From: Athripsodes cinereus
Taxonomy: Eukaryota; Arthropoda; Insecta; Trichoptera; Leptoceridae
Assembly (NCBI GenBank): GCA_947579605.1
Contig: OX388307.1
Coordinates: 30,915,237 to 30,979,236, forward strand
Direction of reading: 5' to 3'
DNA: 64,000 nucleotides
The position numbers were made by a program, and so were the translations under genes. Of this stretch, positions 31,280-42,114 are shown piece after piece; the stretch's first letter is position 1; each line of letters starts with the position of its first letter. Below the pieces are notes generated by a model that searched no databases, was not told where the DNA came from, and was given only the letters and a program-made list of their open reading frames with translations.

Positions 31280-31528
31280 CGTAGAGCACTCGGTTAAGAA
31301 TTGGTCTCCCACTCTTCTTCGTAAGTTTTCGAGTGTCCTGTAAAAGGCAGGTGTTCGAAAAAATTAAAACATTTTACATCTTAAATTCAGCGATGAGGTT
31401 TGCCACCCATCCTGAACGTATTGATTTTTTGTTGTCACGGAGAGGAAATTTTGCATGTTTATTATATGCAGCTGGTCTGCTGGCTACCTCACTTGTGGGA
31501 TATGCCGTGATGGTATTATAGTATTAGT
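31280..31528 (+). repeat. SINE-A copy, full length
   Basis: Begins CCGTAGAGCACTCGGTTAAG and ends CTACCTCACTTGTGGGATAT + GCCGTGATGGTAT + TATAGTA. All landmarks are present: TTTTCGAGTGTCCTGTAAAA, GCCACCCATCCTGAACG, CACGGAGAGGAAATTTTGCA. About 250 bp. Confidence 0.92.
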
Positions 31529-31552
31529 GGTATAAACTAATATATTATATAT

Positions 31553-31728
31553 GAGTTCGTCGGTAGCCTGGAGGTAGAGTCTCGGCCTTGTGAACAAGGG
31601 GTCCGGGGTTCGATCCCAGGTGCCGGCAAACTCCCCTTTCAAGACACAAGCTTTTAGCTTTCTGTGAAAGGTGTATAAGGTTGTATTTGGGTTTACAACA
31701 AAACCAAGATATATCTTTTTAAAAAAAA
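31553..31728 (+). repeat. SINE-B copy, full length
   Basis: GAGTTCGTCGGTAGCCTGGA, B box GGGGTTCGATCCCAGGTGCC, CAAGCTTTTAG and a CCAAGATATATCTTTTTAAA end. It lies only 24 bp after a SINE-A copy. Confidence 0.92.
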
Positions 31729-32204
31729 TATGTGTGCACTCTCCCAGTTAGCAGCATGTTATTGTCGTGAAGGGAGATTGACTTGCAACGAGATTCGAAT
31801 TGGTTTCAATGTGTTTCTTTTTATATCATTACGATTCATATACATAATAATGACTTCAACACTATGATCTAATCAAATCGCAATTAATAAAATAGCAAAC
31901 TGGCTGAGTGACAAGTGGAACCCCTTGACTTACCAACATATAGTTTGTTGTTATTATTATAATTATTATTAAATTTAGTAGTAGTTGTCATTATTATTGT
32001 GTCTCAGGGCAACGCCGTGCTCTACATAGAGGTCTCAATTTAACTATTATATTTTAATAAAATTTATTATACGACTTATTGCTTTAATAAAGTAACTGAT
32101 AATTTTATTCGTATCGTGAAAAAGAAATGTGTAAACAAAAACAGCTTTATATTCTACTAATTGAATTGAATCTAGAATTATTATAGACATTTTTTTTCAA
32201 GATG

Positions 32205-32445
32205 ATTTCCGTGGAACACTCTGCAAACAATCAGTCTCCAACTCTTTTTCGTAAATTTTTGAGTGTCCTGTAAAAGGCAGGAAAATAAAAACATTTGTGT
32301 TGTGTTCGAACACTGTTCGAAAAATAAAAACATTTTACATCTAAGATTCTACGGTGAGGTTTGCCACCCATCCTGAATATTTTATTTTTTGTTGGTGCGG
32401 AGAGGACTGCTTGCATGTTTATTATATTCAGCTGGTCCGCTATAA
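32205..32445 (+). repeat. SINE-A copy with a short internal duplication
   Basis: Starts TTCCGTGGAACACTCTGCAA. Around 32290-32335 the phrase AAAATAAAAACATTT occurs twice with TGTTCGAACACTGTTCGAAA between, so the TTCGAA region is partly duplicated. The 3' end after GCTGGTCCGCTA is lost. Confidence 0.85.
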
Positions 32446-32519
32446 AGTAGTAGCTTATAGATTTTACTGGAGTGAAATATTTTTTTCTCTAATTTATATT
32501 ATCACTGTGTTTGCTTCTC

Positions 32520-32825
32520 TAGTCTAAAGGAACATCGAAGGAGTGTAATCAAAAGATTCCACTCGTAGGGATTTTGGCCGGTCAACTCTTCACTTACTTT
32601 ACTTTTCGGGTCCGGACTTTAGATTTTGCCACTCCAGTATTCAGCGACGTACATCGCCTTGTCATTCGCCATCGGTCACACTTCAGGCTGCCCACCACAG
32701 CATCTTCATGCAGACAAATTTGTTGGTGTAGAAATTGAATTGGATAAATGAAAGTCATCAGACTTTTGAGCTATCTGGGCGGTAGGTGGATTTTCTTCAA
32801 TTAATTAATTCTTGAAATAATTTAA
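32520..32825 (+). repeat. Element with LINE-C-like head and end
   Basis: Head AAAAGATTCCACTCGTAGGG + ATTTTGGCCGGTC; end GGATAAATGAAAGTCATCAG, CTATCTGGGCGGTAGGTGGA + TTTTCTTCAATT. Same head as 12408 and 46575; same end as 48180. Confidence 0.55.
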
Positions 32826-33087
32826 AAAATTACTTAGTTGATTTTGCTTTCATAACTAAACTGAATCACAAAAGGTCACTTGCTTCATGAAATGTTACTG
32901 GATTATATCTGTTATGTTCATATCATGTTTAACTATTTATGTATTATACATATCTGTAATACACCTATTGCAATATTATCAGTATAACTATAAGAGGCAA
33001 TTCTTCAGCGATAGTAAATTACGTTTTTTTATACCCCATCACGGTATCGTCCACTAGTTGTGACAGTTTAAATGAGTAAATTCTATC

Positions 33088-33215
33088 TATTTTCTCAGAC
33101 AATACCCCAAGTGGAGTAGGCAGAGATAACGGAGCACCATATTGATTTATCCTTATATACTTCTTGCGCTTCTTGTATATTTATTACGTTTCATATATGA
33201 GCACGCCGATTCAAA
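33088..33215 (-). pseudogene. RTE-1 LINE C-terminal fragment, degraded
   Basis: Minus strand keeps NRRAHI, a stop, then INIQEAQEVYKDKSIWCSVI + SAYSTWG, clearly the end of RTE-1 (compare DRSIWRSVLSAYTSWDAA). One nonsense codon. Confidence 0.7.
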
Positions 33216-34000
33216 CAAATAAATTAATTCTGTTTTTACAAGTCATAAATTTAAAGAGCTGATTGGGAGTCTTATTTTCGGATCAGGCTGTTGCTGGGGT
33301 GGTTTAAGTGTCGGATTGTTTTCGCATCTATTTTTTAGTTGTGATTTTTACTTTCTTTTATAAGGGTTGAAAAAATGTTTATTATGTAAATACAAGGGTT
33401 TTTTTATTGAATAAATTATTAAACTAAAATATAATAGTGTGAATGTTAAATTTATCTGTGAGTATTTGCGAGATGTCTCTATGAGATTGAGTGCACGTAT
33501 CTATTGATGTCGTGTACATGGTTTGAATGTTTGATTATTTGTGTGAATTTTGCTGATTCAAGTTATCTCATTTATTCCAACATCATAGACTAATAAATAG
33601 CCTTTAACAAAATTATTTAAAAAAAATATATGTACATTTTATAGAACATATATGATATAAAACTCTGTCTATTATAAAATTAAAAGATAAAATAAAAGAA
33701 CGAACTCAAGTTATGAAAACTAAATAGGTACATTTGTTTCATCTTCAAGAAGAGGATGTGATCATATCCTGTTAATCCTAAAATAAACATTAAAATTATT
33801 AGCAAATAACATCCTTTACTAGCACCTACATCCTGAATAAATTTAGAATAAATTAATAAGGATGATGTTGATAATATTATTTATAGGAATTCAAATTGAA
33901 TAGTCAGATAAAATATTGTTTTGTGAATACCAAATAAGAATTAAATACTTAAGATACTTAATTTTTTTATGCTCCTTGGAAATCCCAGTAAACACTAAAA
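33216..34000. other. Non-coding stretch
   Basis: AT-rich; no repeat or coding pattern recognised. Confidence 0.4.
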
Positions 34001-34049
34001 ATAAAACATCCACTCTTTTTTGTAAGTTTTCGAACGTCACGAGAAAATC

Positions 34050-34128
34050 AGGACTATAGTCACTTCACGCATCGTAGAGTTTAAGATCGAGACAAGATTA
34101 AGATTGTATTGTGAAAGCAATGGGGCAA
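34050..34128 (+). repeat. MITE-Z fragment
   Basis: GACTATAGTCACTTCACGCA + TCGTAGAG, AAGATCGAGACAAGATTAAG and GGGGCAACTCTT: the right half of MITE-Z. Preceded at 34005-34048 by a SINE-A 5' piece (TTTTGTAAGTTTTCGAACGT). Confidence 0.65.
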
Positions 34129-34900
34129 CTCTTATGATCATACTGGATAAAATAAATTTAAAAAATTTAACCCGCCTTTGCCTAGTCTAGTCTTGTCCCG
34201 GCACTGAATATTGGTGGATATTATTTACCAAAAAATGAAAGTAAAATAAAATATTTTTTCATTAATATAACAATAATAATTTGTAGATAGGTACTTATTT
34301 AAAATAACATATAAATAAGTTCTAATAATATTCGTTCCATGTATGTAGACGTATCGTGCCCCGAAACTTAAATAGTTTTAATGTAATTACGTTATTAAAT
34401 TATAATTTATTATAACGTACATATGTACATAAAATATTTAGTACCTTGTACATAACATTATTATTATTGGTATCATGCACGAATTTAATTTTATATAATT
34501 AGATAAAAAAAAACTGTTTAAAAATGTATTGCATGTGTAGTGTTTAGGAATGTATTTTTTAATTTTTTAAATTTTAAACTTTTTTTGTTTAGTGTAATTA
34601 CACACATTTTGGAAGTGTAAATGTATTCGTATGAATGCGTTGTATTATTTATGTGTGCGAGATTGCGAGATTTTCTATGTTTTTTCTTTTATGTTATTGC
34701 ACTGTTTGCATGTAAGACTGTTGGAATGCTATTATTGCTTACATATTTATATTTTACGAGTCTTTCATCTGTTGTATACCATATTGATCTAAATGAAATA
34801 ACAATACAATTTGATCGACTGACGATAATCGTTTTAAGACGAAAGATATCTCTCTCTCAATAAAAAAACAAAATACTTAGTTGATAAAAACTTTTGTTTT
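34129..34900. other. Non-coding stretch
   Basis: An 80-codon ORF at 34621-34863 codes for a hydrophobic string without family resemblance. It ends near an AATAAAAAAACAAAA tail and is probably 3' UTR-like LINE or Penelope-type sequence. Confidence 0.35.
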
Positions 34901-35110
34901 TTAAGATAATTGAAAAAAAAACACAATATGTGTCTATATATACTCTAAAAAGTTTTTACTAATCGCCTGATGATGGAGACGAGAGTCTCCGAATCCTAGT
35001 ACGCGAAGTTAATAAAATCATTTGGAAGTTAACTACATATTGTGTTTTTTTTTTCAATTATCTTGAAATGGACCAACAAGTACCTTCGGTCAACAACATT
35101 AATGTTTTTT
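34898..35110 (+). repeat. Penelope-like terminal repeat with hammerhead-like core
   Basis: The outer blocks TAAGATAATTGAAAAAAAAA and TTTTTTTTTTCAATTATCTT are inverted repeats. Between them, at 34966-34993, lies CTGATGA, hairpin GGAGAC-GAGA-GTCTCC, then GAA. The tail GTTAATAAAATCATTTGGAA + GTTAACTACATATTGTG recurs, inverted and direct, at 45808-45935. Inverted partial copies of a terminal repeat are a known habit of Penelope-like elements. Confidence 0.5.
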
Positions 35111-35394
35111 TGTTTTTTAATTTTAATTTCAATATGGAATTTTACTATCTACCTAAACTACACCAATCTACACCAACACAGTGAATCAAATATAACAGTA
35201 ACATCGGTGTTACTTTTTCAATATTTTTTTTCAAGTTTCTGAATTGAGACAGCAGCTAGAATAACGACCCGAAGACCCATGGTCACTTTTATTAGAGAAT
35301 GCAAAAATTAACTTTACTTAGTCTTCTCTATGCTGATGCAAATTTTCAACGAACTTTTGTGATTCATTACGCCACAATCCCTTTTTTCTCATTT

Positions 35395-35500
35395 ATTTAT
35401 TTATTTTTCTTCCAATGTAAATTGGTTACAAAATAACAAATCAAAGAAAATATCAGTTATATACAATTCAATGTATGACAATTTATTCAATCATTTGAAG
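35395..35500 (-). repeat. LINE-F 3' tail, diverged
   Basis: Minus strand: TTGAATTGTATATAACTGAT + ATTTT, GTAACCAATTTACATTGGAA, then AAATAAATAAATAAATGAG. Confidence 0.45.
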
Positions 35501-35781
35501 AGTCGATGTATATTTTGTTGGGATTTTAGTTTTAAATAGTTTCAGAACTATGTTTTTAAAAATAAGATTTTTTTGTACCTAAATAAAAAATGTGGAATTC
35601 CGATAAATTGGTGATTAATTATAAATCTTATGAAAAGAGATACAATGGAAAACTTTAAAAGAGCAGAATGAGCTACAGAGGTTTGGGCATGTGGACAGAA
35701 TTTCAAAAAATCATATATGGCATAGAGGAATGGTACTCGAAGACGTAGCCGTTTGAGGATTAAACACCAAGATAAATACAT

Positions 35782-36662
35782 CAGGGTTATCCTTGACACA
35801 AACTACATATAATTTTGATCCTTCGACGCACGAAGTGATTATGGCCAATTCTGAATCATAAAATAGTTTAGTTGCACTAACTAAGTCAACTAAGTGTTAG
35901 GAGATAGTCGAGTCATGATAATTAGTTCTAATTCGTATTCACAGTTTTCCGTACTAATTTAGTTCATTAGTTCATTTTGACACCTTAGTACAACTATAAA
36001 TTTCGAGAATCTATGGATTTCGTATTCAGAATGAAATTTTAGTTGATAGCCGACGACTAAAATAAGTTGGATTTGGCAGAATTTTATTCGCGACTTTTAA
36101 TGTGCGAATATTATTAGTTGCTGTCATTTTACCGCAGAATATTACTGTATTTTGGAAGTGTTGTTGTTTTTTCAATTAAAAGTAAAAATTTACATTTTTA
36201 GGGCAACTCTTAGCATGTATAAATTGTAAAATTACACCACCACCGACGCAAATACGAACGCAAAAATATATCGGCAAATCTGACATTTCAAAATTTTCAC
36301 GCGCGACAACTATTAAATTGTTGCCAGAAGTGTAAATCGGAACGTGAAAAACATTTTTTATTGCGGCATCACTGACTAATATAAGTTTGTCCCATAGATT
36401 TTACCGTTTGCACTTGGTGGTTCTCGAGTTTATAGTTGTTTATAGTTCATAACTAATGCTGAATACTACATAATAACTAATATTAATCAACTTTTTAGTT
36501 AGTTAGTTCATTAAGATTCAGAATTGGCTCTACTATAGTCAAAAATACGTGCGCACCAATCTCACGGTAGCGGTAACTCGGTATTTTTGACTATAGTCCC
36601 TTCGCACGTCGTATGAATAAGATCAAGATCAAAGCATTTAGATTGTGTCAAGAGTAACCCTG
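35782..36662. mobile_element. MITE-Z copy carrying another element inside
   Basis: Left end CAGGGTTATCCTTGACACAA, right end TTGTGTCAAGAGTAACCCTG wait-free complement at 36643-36662 (TTGTGTCAAGAGTAACCCTG region). MITE-Z sequence resumes at 36542 (ACTATAGTCAAAAATACGTG) exactly where it stops at 35843. Confidence 0.8.
35844..36538. mobile_element. 695-bp non-autonomous DNA element inserted in MITE-Z
   Basis: Inverted ends GCCAATTCTGAATCATAA and the reverse complement of TTAAGATTCAGAATTGGC. It splits MITE-Z at GATTATG / ACTATAG, which may be a diverged 7-8 bp TSD. No transposase frame. Interior has TTAGTTAGTTAGTT-like repeats near each end. Confidence 0.8.
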
Positions 36663-36672
36663 CTAATACTAA

Positions 36673-36796
36673 AGGACGAATGGGTGTTGAGCACATTGAA
36701 AAAGAGAGCATGCATAAGGAATTTTATGACATAGGATAGGAATAAATGATTCTCGATCTTTCTGTCTACCCCGAAAGGGAAACGGCATGATGATGA
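36673..36796 (+). pseudogene. RTE-1 LINE 3' end with GAT tail
   Basis: GAATGGGTGTTGAGCACATT codes for EWVLSTLKKRACIRNFMT, parallel to GRVLNKRNRRACMR of the 28055 copy, then stops occur. The end CTGTCTACCCCGAAAGGGAA + ACGGC is a CCCC/GGGA hairpin followed by ATGATGATGATGAT. Confidence 0.65.
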
Positions 36797-37159
36797 TGAT
36801 TATACATAATAATATACAAGTACTTCACGAAACCACATTTGAAATTATCTAACACTTTAATATTAGTGTCACGTTTATGTAGAATGTTCCAACCTAACAA
36901 TAAATCAACTAGGTATAATTTACATTGTGATTTGTATCCTTGATCTGTGATTTTGTATTTAATTTGATATTATTATTAATGTGTTATTTTGGTAATTATT
37001 ATCAACAATAAAATTTGATATCGCAGGTAATAAATTATTATGTCGCTCGTATTCGTTGACTGACCAACCTGTTGATTGAACTAATAACAATAAAAGTGAA
37101 GGTTTGATATAGAAAAATATTTATAAGCTGTACAACTTGACAATTAATAAGGAATAATT

Positions 37160-37345
37160 TTAGTCAGGCATAAAGTTTCGTGCTGCGTGGAGAGAAGTAT
37201 CGTCTCCTCCACCTTATATTGAAGGGCAAGATAGAGGGAAGACGGAGAGTTGACAGAAAGCAAATGTCCTGGCTGAGCAACATTAGAGAGTGCACCGGAA
37301 TGAGGACAGTGACAGCCTTAAGTTTATTGGGAGACATGGTAATAT
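37160..37345 (+). pseudogene. RTE-type LINE C-terminal fragment (RTE-4)
   Basis: Reads LRGEKYRLLHLILKGKIEGR, then VDRKQMSWLSNIRECTGMRT + VTAL. 'L-L-x-L-I-L-x-G-K-I-E-G-R-R-x-x-x-R-x-x-x-S-W-L-x-N-I-R' is a conserved phrase near the end of RTE-clade proteins in insects. Only about 45 residues remain; the frame runs on into unrelated sequence. Start and end of the LINE are missing. Confidence 0.7.
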
Positions 37346-37435
37346 GTACGCCTTTTGTAGAAAATTTATTTTTACAATAATGTGTTACAATATTTATTTT
37401 TTCAATAACATCATAATTATGGTATATTGCAAAAG

Positions 37436-37640
37436 TAAGGTAGCCAGTAGACTATCTGCAAGTAATAAAAATGCATGCCATCTTCTCTGTGCCAATAGTA
37501 AATAAGTGATTTATAATGCTTGTCAAATATGATCACATCTTAATCGAAGATGTTAAATATTATTATTCGTGATATATTATGAAAATTTGTATTTTACAGG
37601 ACACTCAAAATTTTTCAGAAAACAGTGAAAAACCTGATAT
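37436..37640. repeat. Two SINE-A pieces in opposite orientation
   Basis: At 37436-37500 the minus strand has TTGGCACAGAGAAGATGGCA + TGCAT; at 37590-37630 the plus strand has a TTTTACAGGACACTCAAAAT block in reverse sense. Suggests rearrangement. Confidence 0.45.
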
Positions 37641-37644
37641 ATGC

Positions 37645-38100
37645 TATGGATTCGACGGAGCTGAAGATTAATAGAAAGATAAATCAATTTATTAATTAAC
37701 TACGTTGTTTGGATTAGCGGCGCGCAGAAGATATTATTTAATTCTATATACATAAGGTGATTGCGCTTCTCGATGTAGTCATTATCATATCATAGTCATT
37801 TCTCCGGTGAATACTCAAGAAAATCAATCTTAACAACAACAATTATTTTAATGATGATTACGATGATAGCAGAAGGAAGGTATTAGTTATATAGTGTAAA
37901 TCAAAATAATGATTATTTTATATTATGATATAGGTATAGGCACTCTAATGTGGATGTTATTAAGATGCGAAGGAAGCATCAACCGAGGTTAATATCCGAC
38001 GGAATCCGGTGCTACCAATAATAATTTACTTAAATGACTTGGCGTCCAACCAAAGTTTAGAAGCATAAGATGCTAAGCTTCTAAAGTAATTGTCTCGTGC
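37645..38100. other. Non-coding stretch
   Basis: Nothing recognised. Confidence 0.4.
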
Positions 38101-38315
38101 GGTGTTCACACGAAACGACGTAAAGACCGGACAATTTCGCTTGCGTAAAAAACATAATTCGTCGAACGTTCAAAAACATGAAACTCGTTAGACAGTCCAT
38201 CTGTCAGGTGCGCTTTTATTTTGACGTAGTTTTAAAAATGACACATGTCAAAATAAAGATCACAGAGACTTTCAAAATTTTAGATTCGTGGCTATATTCG
38301 CCCCGTGTGAATACT
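38101..38315. mobile_element. Possible MITE with GTGTTCACACG ends
   Basis: Left GTGTTCACACGAAACGAC and right inverse GTATTCACACGGGGCGAA agree at about 13 of 18 positions. More CG-rich than its surroundings. No TSD recognised. Confidence 0.45.
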
Positions 38316-38509
38316 ACATAAGGAAGATAGTGGATATGAGGTGATATGTGCATTGAAAAATTTTACTGTGCACCAAAGCACTTTGCAAATATTTTTAGTT
38401 TCAGTAATACAGGGCAGACCATGGTTTTGGTCGGGTGGTCTTTTACAGATAATGTCAAATGAACGTTGACCAACACTGCAAGAAAAGAGCAGTGTGTTTT
38501 CCTCCATAA

Positions 38510-38685
38510 ATTTTCCGATGGTCTGGATATCCCTCTTACAAAATAAACCGTCCCTATTATAACGTCATCAAAACACTAGAAATATCATAGGAAGAGATAA
38601 CTCATTTGTTGAAAGACTCTGAAGAACGATGGTTTCTGGTATGTGCTACTAGAAAGAGCGTTAAAGGGCGATTGAGTATGTGTGT
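38510..38685 (+). pseudogene. RTE-2 LINE C-terminal fragment, degraded
   Basis: GGATATCCCTCTTACAAAAT + AAACCGTCCC, later AGACTCTGAAGAACGATGGT + TTCTGGTATGTGC and AAAGAGCGTTAAAGGGCGAT, parallel to 6840-6995. Several stops. Confidence 0.6.
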
Positions 38686-38754
38686 GATAAGTAGTTAGTT
38701 ATGTCCCATTAGTAATTTAAGAGTGTGATTCTTCCAGAAAATATCTGTGAATAA

Positions 38755-38830
38755 AAGTCACCGAGAAATACTGTTTTCCGACGTTTCGTCAGAGTTCAAC
38801 CTGGCATTGTCTCGTGGATTCATTTATGTA
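38755..38830 (-). repeat. Possible Penelope-like tail
   Basis: Minus strand: GTTGAACTCTGACGAAACGT + CGGAAAACAGTATTTCTCGG. The CTGACGA...GAAA order is reminiscent of a hammerhead core but helix II would be too short. Confidence 0.3.
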
Positions 38831-39470
38831 ACGATAAATTATTAATTCATTATTCTATAGAACTTCCGATTGGTGATTGAAATAAAGTTGAGTTGGCCAT
38901 ATAGTCAAGATAGGCGAATATAAATGAACTAAGAAGTTTTGGAATGGCAATCATGTATGAAAAAAAATCGTATCAGCAGGCTATGATAGGTAAGAGGTGG
39001 TCTATGATGTACAACGGGTGAATGGTGATGATTGGATGTGCTCCGAAAAGACAAGGTCCAACAATGGATACAAAAGGGCCGATGATGATCATGACAACGT
39101 TCTTCGGTGAACAAATATGAAATCACTCTCTAAAAGTAATGGGCGCCTAAGTACCTAAGACGTACCTAATAACTTGTTAATCAAAATCACTATTCATTCA
39201 AGTTCAATAAACTGCAGTTGCCCACGTATATTACGTGCAAGAGGTATTATTACAAGCACTTATGTATATCCGTAGTAGCAGTATTTAACAGTAAAAACAG
39301 TATGTTGTGATAAACAGTCCGACTGCAAATTATCAAAGATAAATTATACTTATATACGTAATACAGTATTAATTTAAGTAGCCGGCGTTAGTTAGTTATC
39401 AAAAAATATTTTTTTGAAGTTTGCAAATCATTTTTCACTTTGTTGTACTTGTGTTTGCTATGATCTGACC
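38831..39470. other. Non-coding stretch
   Basis: ORF at 38929-39126 (minus) is His/Ser-rich and probably spurious. Nothing else recognised. Confidence 0.35.
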
Positions 39471-39471
39471 C

Positions 39472-39607
39472 CCTAGACAAACCGCACTTGGCGATCGACT
39501 ACAAATGAACTTTTCGGCAATAACAGCAACAATAACGCATAATTACACGGTAGGTAGATTGTTGAAAAGTTCGCCAGTAGTCGATCGCCAAATGCGGTTT
39601 GTCTAGG
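39472..39607. mobile_element. 136-bp MITE with 44-bp inverted repeats
   Basis: Left arm CCTAGACAAACCGCACTTGG + CGATCGACTAC; right arm ends GTAGTCGATCGCCAAATGCG + GTTTGTCTAGG. About 39 of 44 positions pair. The loop is 48 bp without coding. Confidence 0.9.
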
Positions 39608-39691
39608 CTCGCAGGTACTTGGTTTAGGAAAATAAACTGTACAATAAATGTGTCGGAGTGATAGAAGAATTCCATAATTAAATTAAAAACA

Positions 39692-39780
39692 AATGTTTTC
39701 TACTATACATATTGTAGAATATACATATGGCGGACATATTGTAGAATATACATATTTTCTACTATACATATGGCGGAGAA
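39692..39780. repeat. Short imperfect tandem repeat
   Basis: TTTTCTACTATACATAT, ATTGTAGAATATACATATGG and CGGACATATTGTAGAATATA recur in mixed order two or three times. Confidence 0.7.
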
Positions 39781-40043
39781 TAGAGACGAATGGAGAAGAA
39801 AAACCAAACTCGTTGCAGACCAATCCAATGGATTGTAACTCATTATATATTATATATATATTGTATTTTGTTGAGAGAAACGTCTTTCGTCTTTCAACGA
39901 CAATGTATAATCAGGAGATTGGCAATGTCATTAATAAAAGACGAAATAAGTCTCTCTCACTAAAAATCAATACAGTAGTAAAACATTTGTTTTATATTTC
40001 AGTATTGAATACTATTTATTGGATAACCTATTGTAAAAATTAA

Positions 40044-40410
40044 CCTATTGATTTTTACACCCGCGTTTACTTTAAACAGACAAACAAACATTAAATTAAA
40101 TTTATATTAAATTATCAATAACTAATAATTTTACGGTGTCTGTTGGAATCTGGTTATCTTAAGTAGACAACGTGTTTGTTGTACAATGTTACCATACTCG
40201 GCACCAGTAGATATGTACATAATAAATAGTATTAATAGCAACTATGACACGATCATCACGCGGATGGGAGAAAGTAAAATATTGACCGGTTCTATGAAAG
40301 TACCTATACCTATAACGATATTATCTACAGCTACAGTAGATACCTTTACTCGTATGAGTACATTCCGCGAAAAAAGTACTTCTGTGGCTACTGTCAGTGT
40401 AAAAATCTTA
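40044..40410. other. Non-coding stretch
   Basis: The ORF starting at 40186 reads on into SINE-B and is not a gene. Nothing recognised. Confidence 0.4.
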
Positions 40411-40583
40411 TTTTTTTTTTTAAAAGATATATCTGAGTTTTGTTATAAACCCAAATACAACATTATACACCTTTCACACTAAGCGAAATGCTTGTGAAAG
40501 GGGAGTTTGCCGGCACCTGGGATCGAACCACGGACCCCTTGATCATGAGGCCAAGACTCTAACTCCAGGCTACCGATGAACTC
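40411..40583 (-). repeat. SINE-B copy, full length
   Basis: Minus strand: GAGTTCATCGGTAGCCTGGA, B box CGTGGTTCGATCCCAGGTGC, then CTTTCACAAGCATTTCGCTT and the AAACTCAGATATATCTTTTA end. Confidence 0.9.
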
Positions 40584-40599
40584 AAATAAAATAAATATA

Positions 40600-40700
40600 C
40601 ATAAACATTTAGTTTATATTTACATACATATTTATATAATACAAAACAAAAATAAATTATTCAGTAGAGTTTATTAAAACTAAAAAAGGGAGGGAGGGAA
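40600..40700. repeat. LINE 3' end piece shared with 9900-9985
   Basis: AATACAAAACAAAAATAAAT, then TATTCAGTAGAGTT and AAAAAAGGGAGGGAGG match the sequence just upstream of the RTE-3 remnant at 9985. Confidence 0.55.
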
Positions 40701-40854
40701 CTCGAAAAATTAAAATTAAAACACGAAAAATTTATATATAGATATCATTTTTATAGGCACAGAAAAGACTACTCCACCTGTGTACCTCTTCTCTTCCTTT
40801 CTTAAAAATTTATGATGAATAAAAGGACACTCATATTTTTTCCTTTTTTATATA

Positions 40855-41090
40855 CCTACGTTCTGAGAATGCCCAATGATAGTTGGTCAAAAAGAACAAT
40901 GTTCTTCCGTCCGCAAGGGTTCCGTCGGCCCTGACGTCCCTCTTTCACAATACACCGTTCCTATAACAATGGCATCAGAACGATGGGAATGTCGTGAGGA
41001 GAGGTGACGCGATTAGCACAGAAAAGCTCTGAATGGAGGAGGCTGGTTTCTGCCCTGTGCTCCCGAGAGGAGCGTTGTTCTGGATTTAAA
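40855..41090 (+). pseudogene. RTE-2 LINE C-terminal fragment
   Basis: CTGAGAATGCCCAATGATAG + TTGGTCAAAAAGAAC, CGTCCGCAAGGGTTCCGTCG and ACTCTGAATGGAGGAGGCTG-like coding end (reading TRLAQKSSEWRRLVSALCS). The GAT tail is absent; the sequence runs on past the stop position, through a changed frame at GAGCGTTG. Confidence 0.75.
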
Positions 41091-41199
41091 TTCTGCATAC
41101 TGCTTGTTTGTGATCTAAATGTGTGTGTATGTTTTATTTTTATCTCTACTATTTTTGTTGATATATATTTCTTAAATTTTAATAACCGGGTTTAATAAG

Positions 41200-41335
41200 T
41201 TGGCAGACATCGCATTCTAGCGATTAACTCGCTCTCTGTACGTTAAATTGTATAACTGATATTTTTACGATACATTGTGTTGATTTGAAATATTGTAACC
41301 GGTGAAAAATGAAAAATAAAATGAGTAAATAAAAT
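41200..41335 (+). repeat. LINE-F 3' tail
   Basis: AAGTTGGCAGACATCGCATT + CTAGCGATTAACTCGC, TCTGTACGTTAAATTGTATA and GTGAAAAATGAAAAATAAAA + TGAGTAAATAAA. Confidence 0.65.
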
Positions 41336-41349
41336 ATTATGCAATAAAG

Positions 41350-41515
41350 AGGTTTTATATCTTAAATTCAGCGATAAGGTTTGCTTGCTACCCTTTCTAC
41401 TTTCTTATTTTCTTTTGTAAGGAGAGCATAGCTTGCAATTTTGGTACATGCAGATGGTCTGCTGGTTACCCCACATGCAAGATATGCCGTGATACTATGT
41501 ATAGTAGTAGTAGTA
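41350..41515 (+). repeat. SINE-A copy, 3' half, with TAG tail
   Basis: CAGCGATAAGGTTTGCTTGC, GTAAGGAGAGCATAGCTTGC, CAGATGGTCTGCTGGTTACC + CCACATGCAAGATATGCCGT, ending in TAGTAGTAGTAGTAG. Confidence 0.88.
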
Positions 41516-42114
41516 GTGAAATAAGAGTATCTATTGTATTTGATTAGTTTTGCTCTGTAAGTGTGTTAAGTATATATTTTGTTGTGTCGTATCTTTCAAC
41601 AATAAATAATTTTAGTCTGTCAATGAATGGAAATACCTAAAGCGTATACTTTCTCTGCTCTTTTCAAATATAAATAATAGATTCAAATAGTTCAAATCAT
41701 ATTGTTATATTTTTTTCTTCAGATTTAAGATACGGCGTCACCGAGGAAATTGTGCTGGTAGAAAAGTTCAAAATTTTACTTTATTTTAAAGTGTATTTTA
41801 CTTAAGTAGGTACCTATTAATTTTGTGATATGGTTTTGAGTGTACGAAAAATGTGATATTTTAAAAATTTAAAAATTTAAGTTTTATATTGAGTGACGCA
41901 AAGGCAACAACTGTCATGTCACTTATTGTCACACATGTCACAAATAATAAATAAATAAATATATTTTTTTACGTGTTTTGTGAAAAGTGCATACGATTTC
42001 ATAATGATTTTAGCGATACGATTATGAAATAAGTTAAATGATTACCTCGTCGTAAGAATATTAAATAATTTATTTTATGTTTCAAATTCTCTCTGAAATC
42101 TCCGAAACATACAA

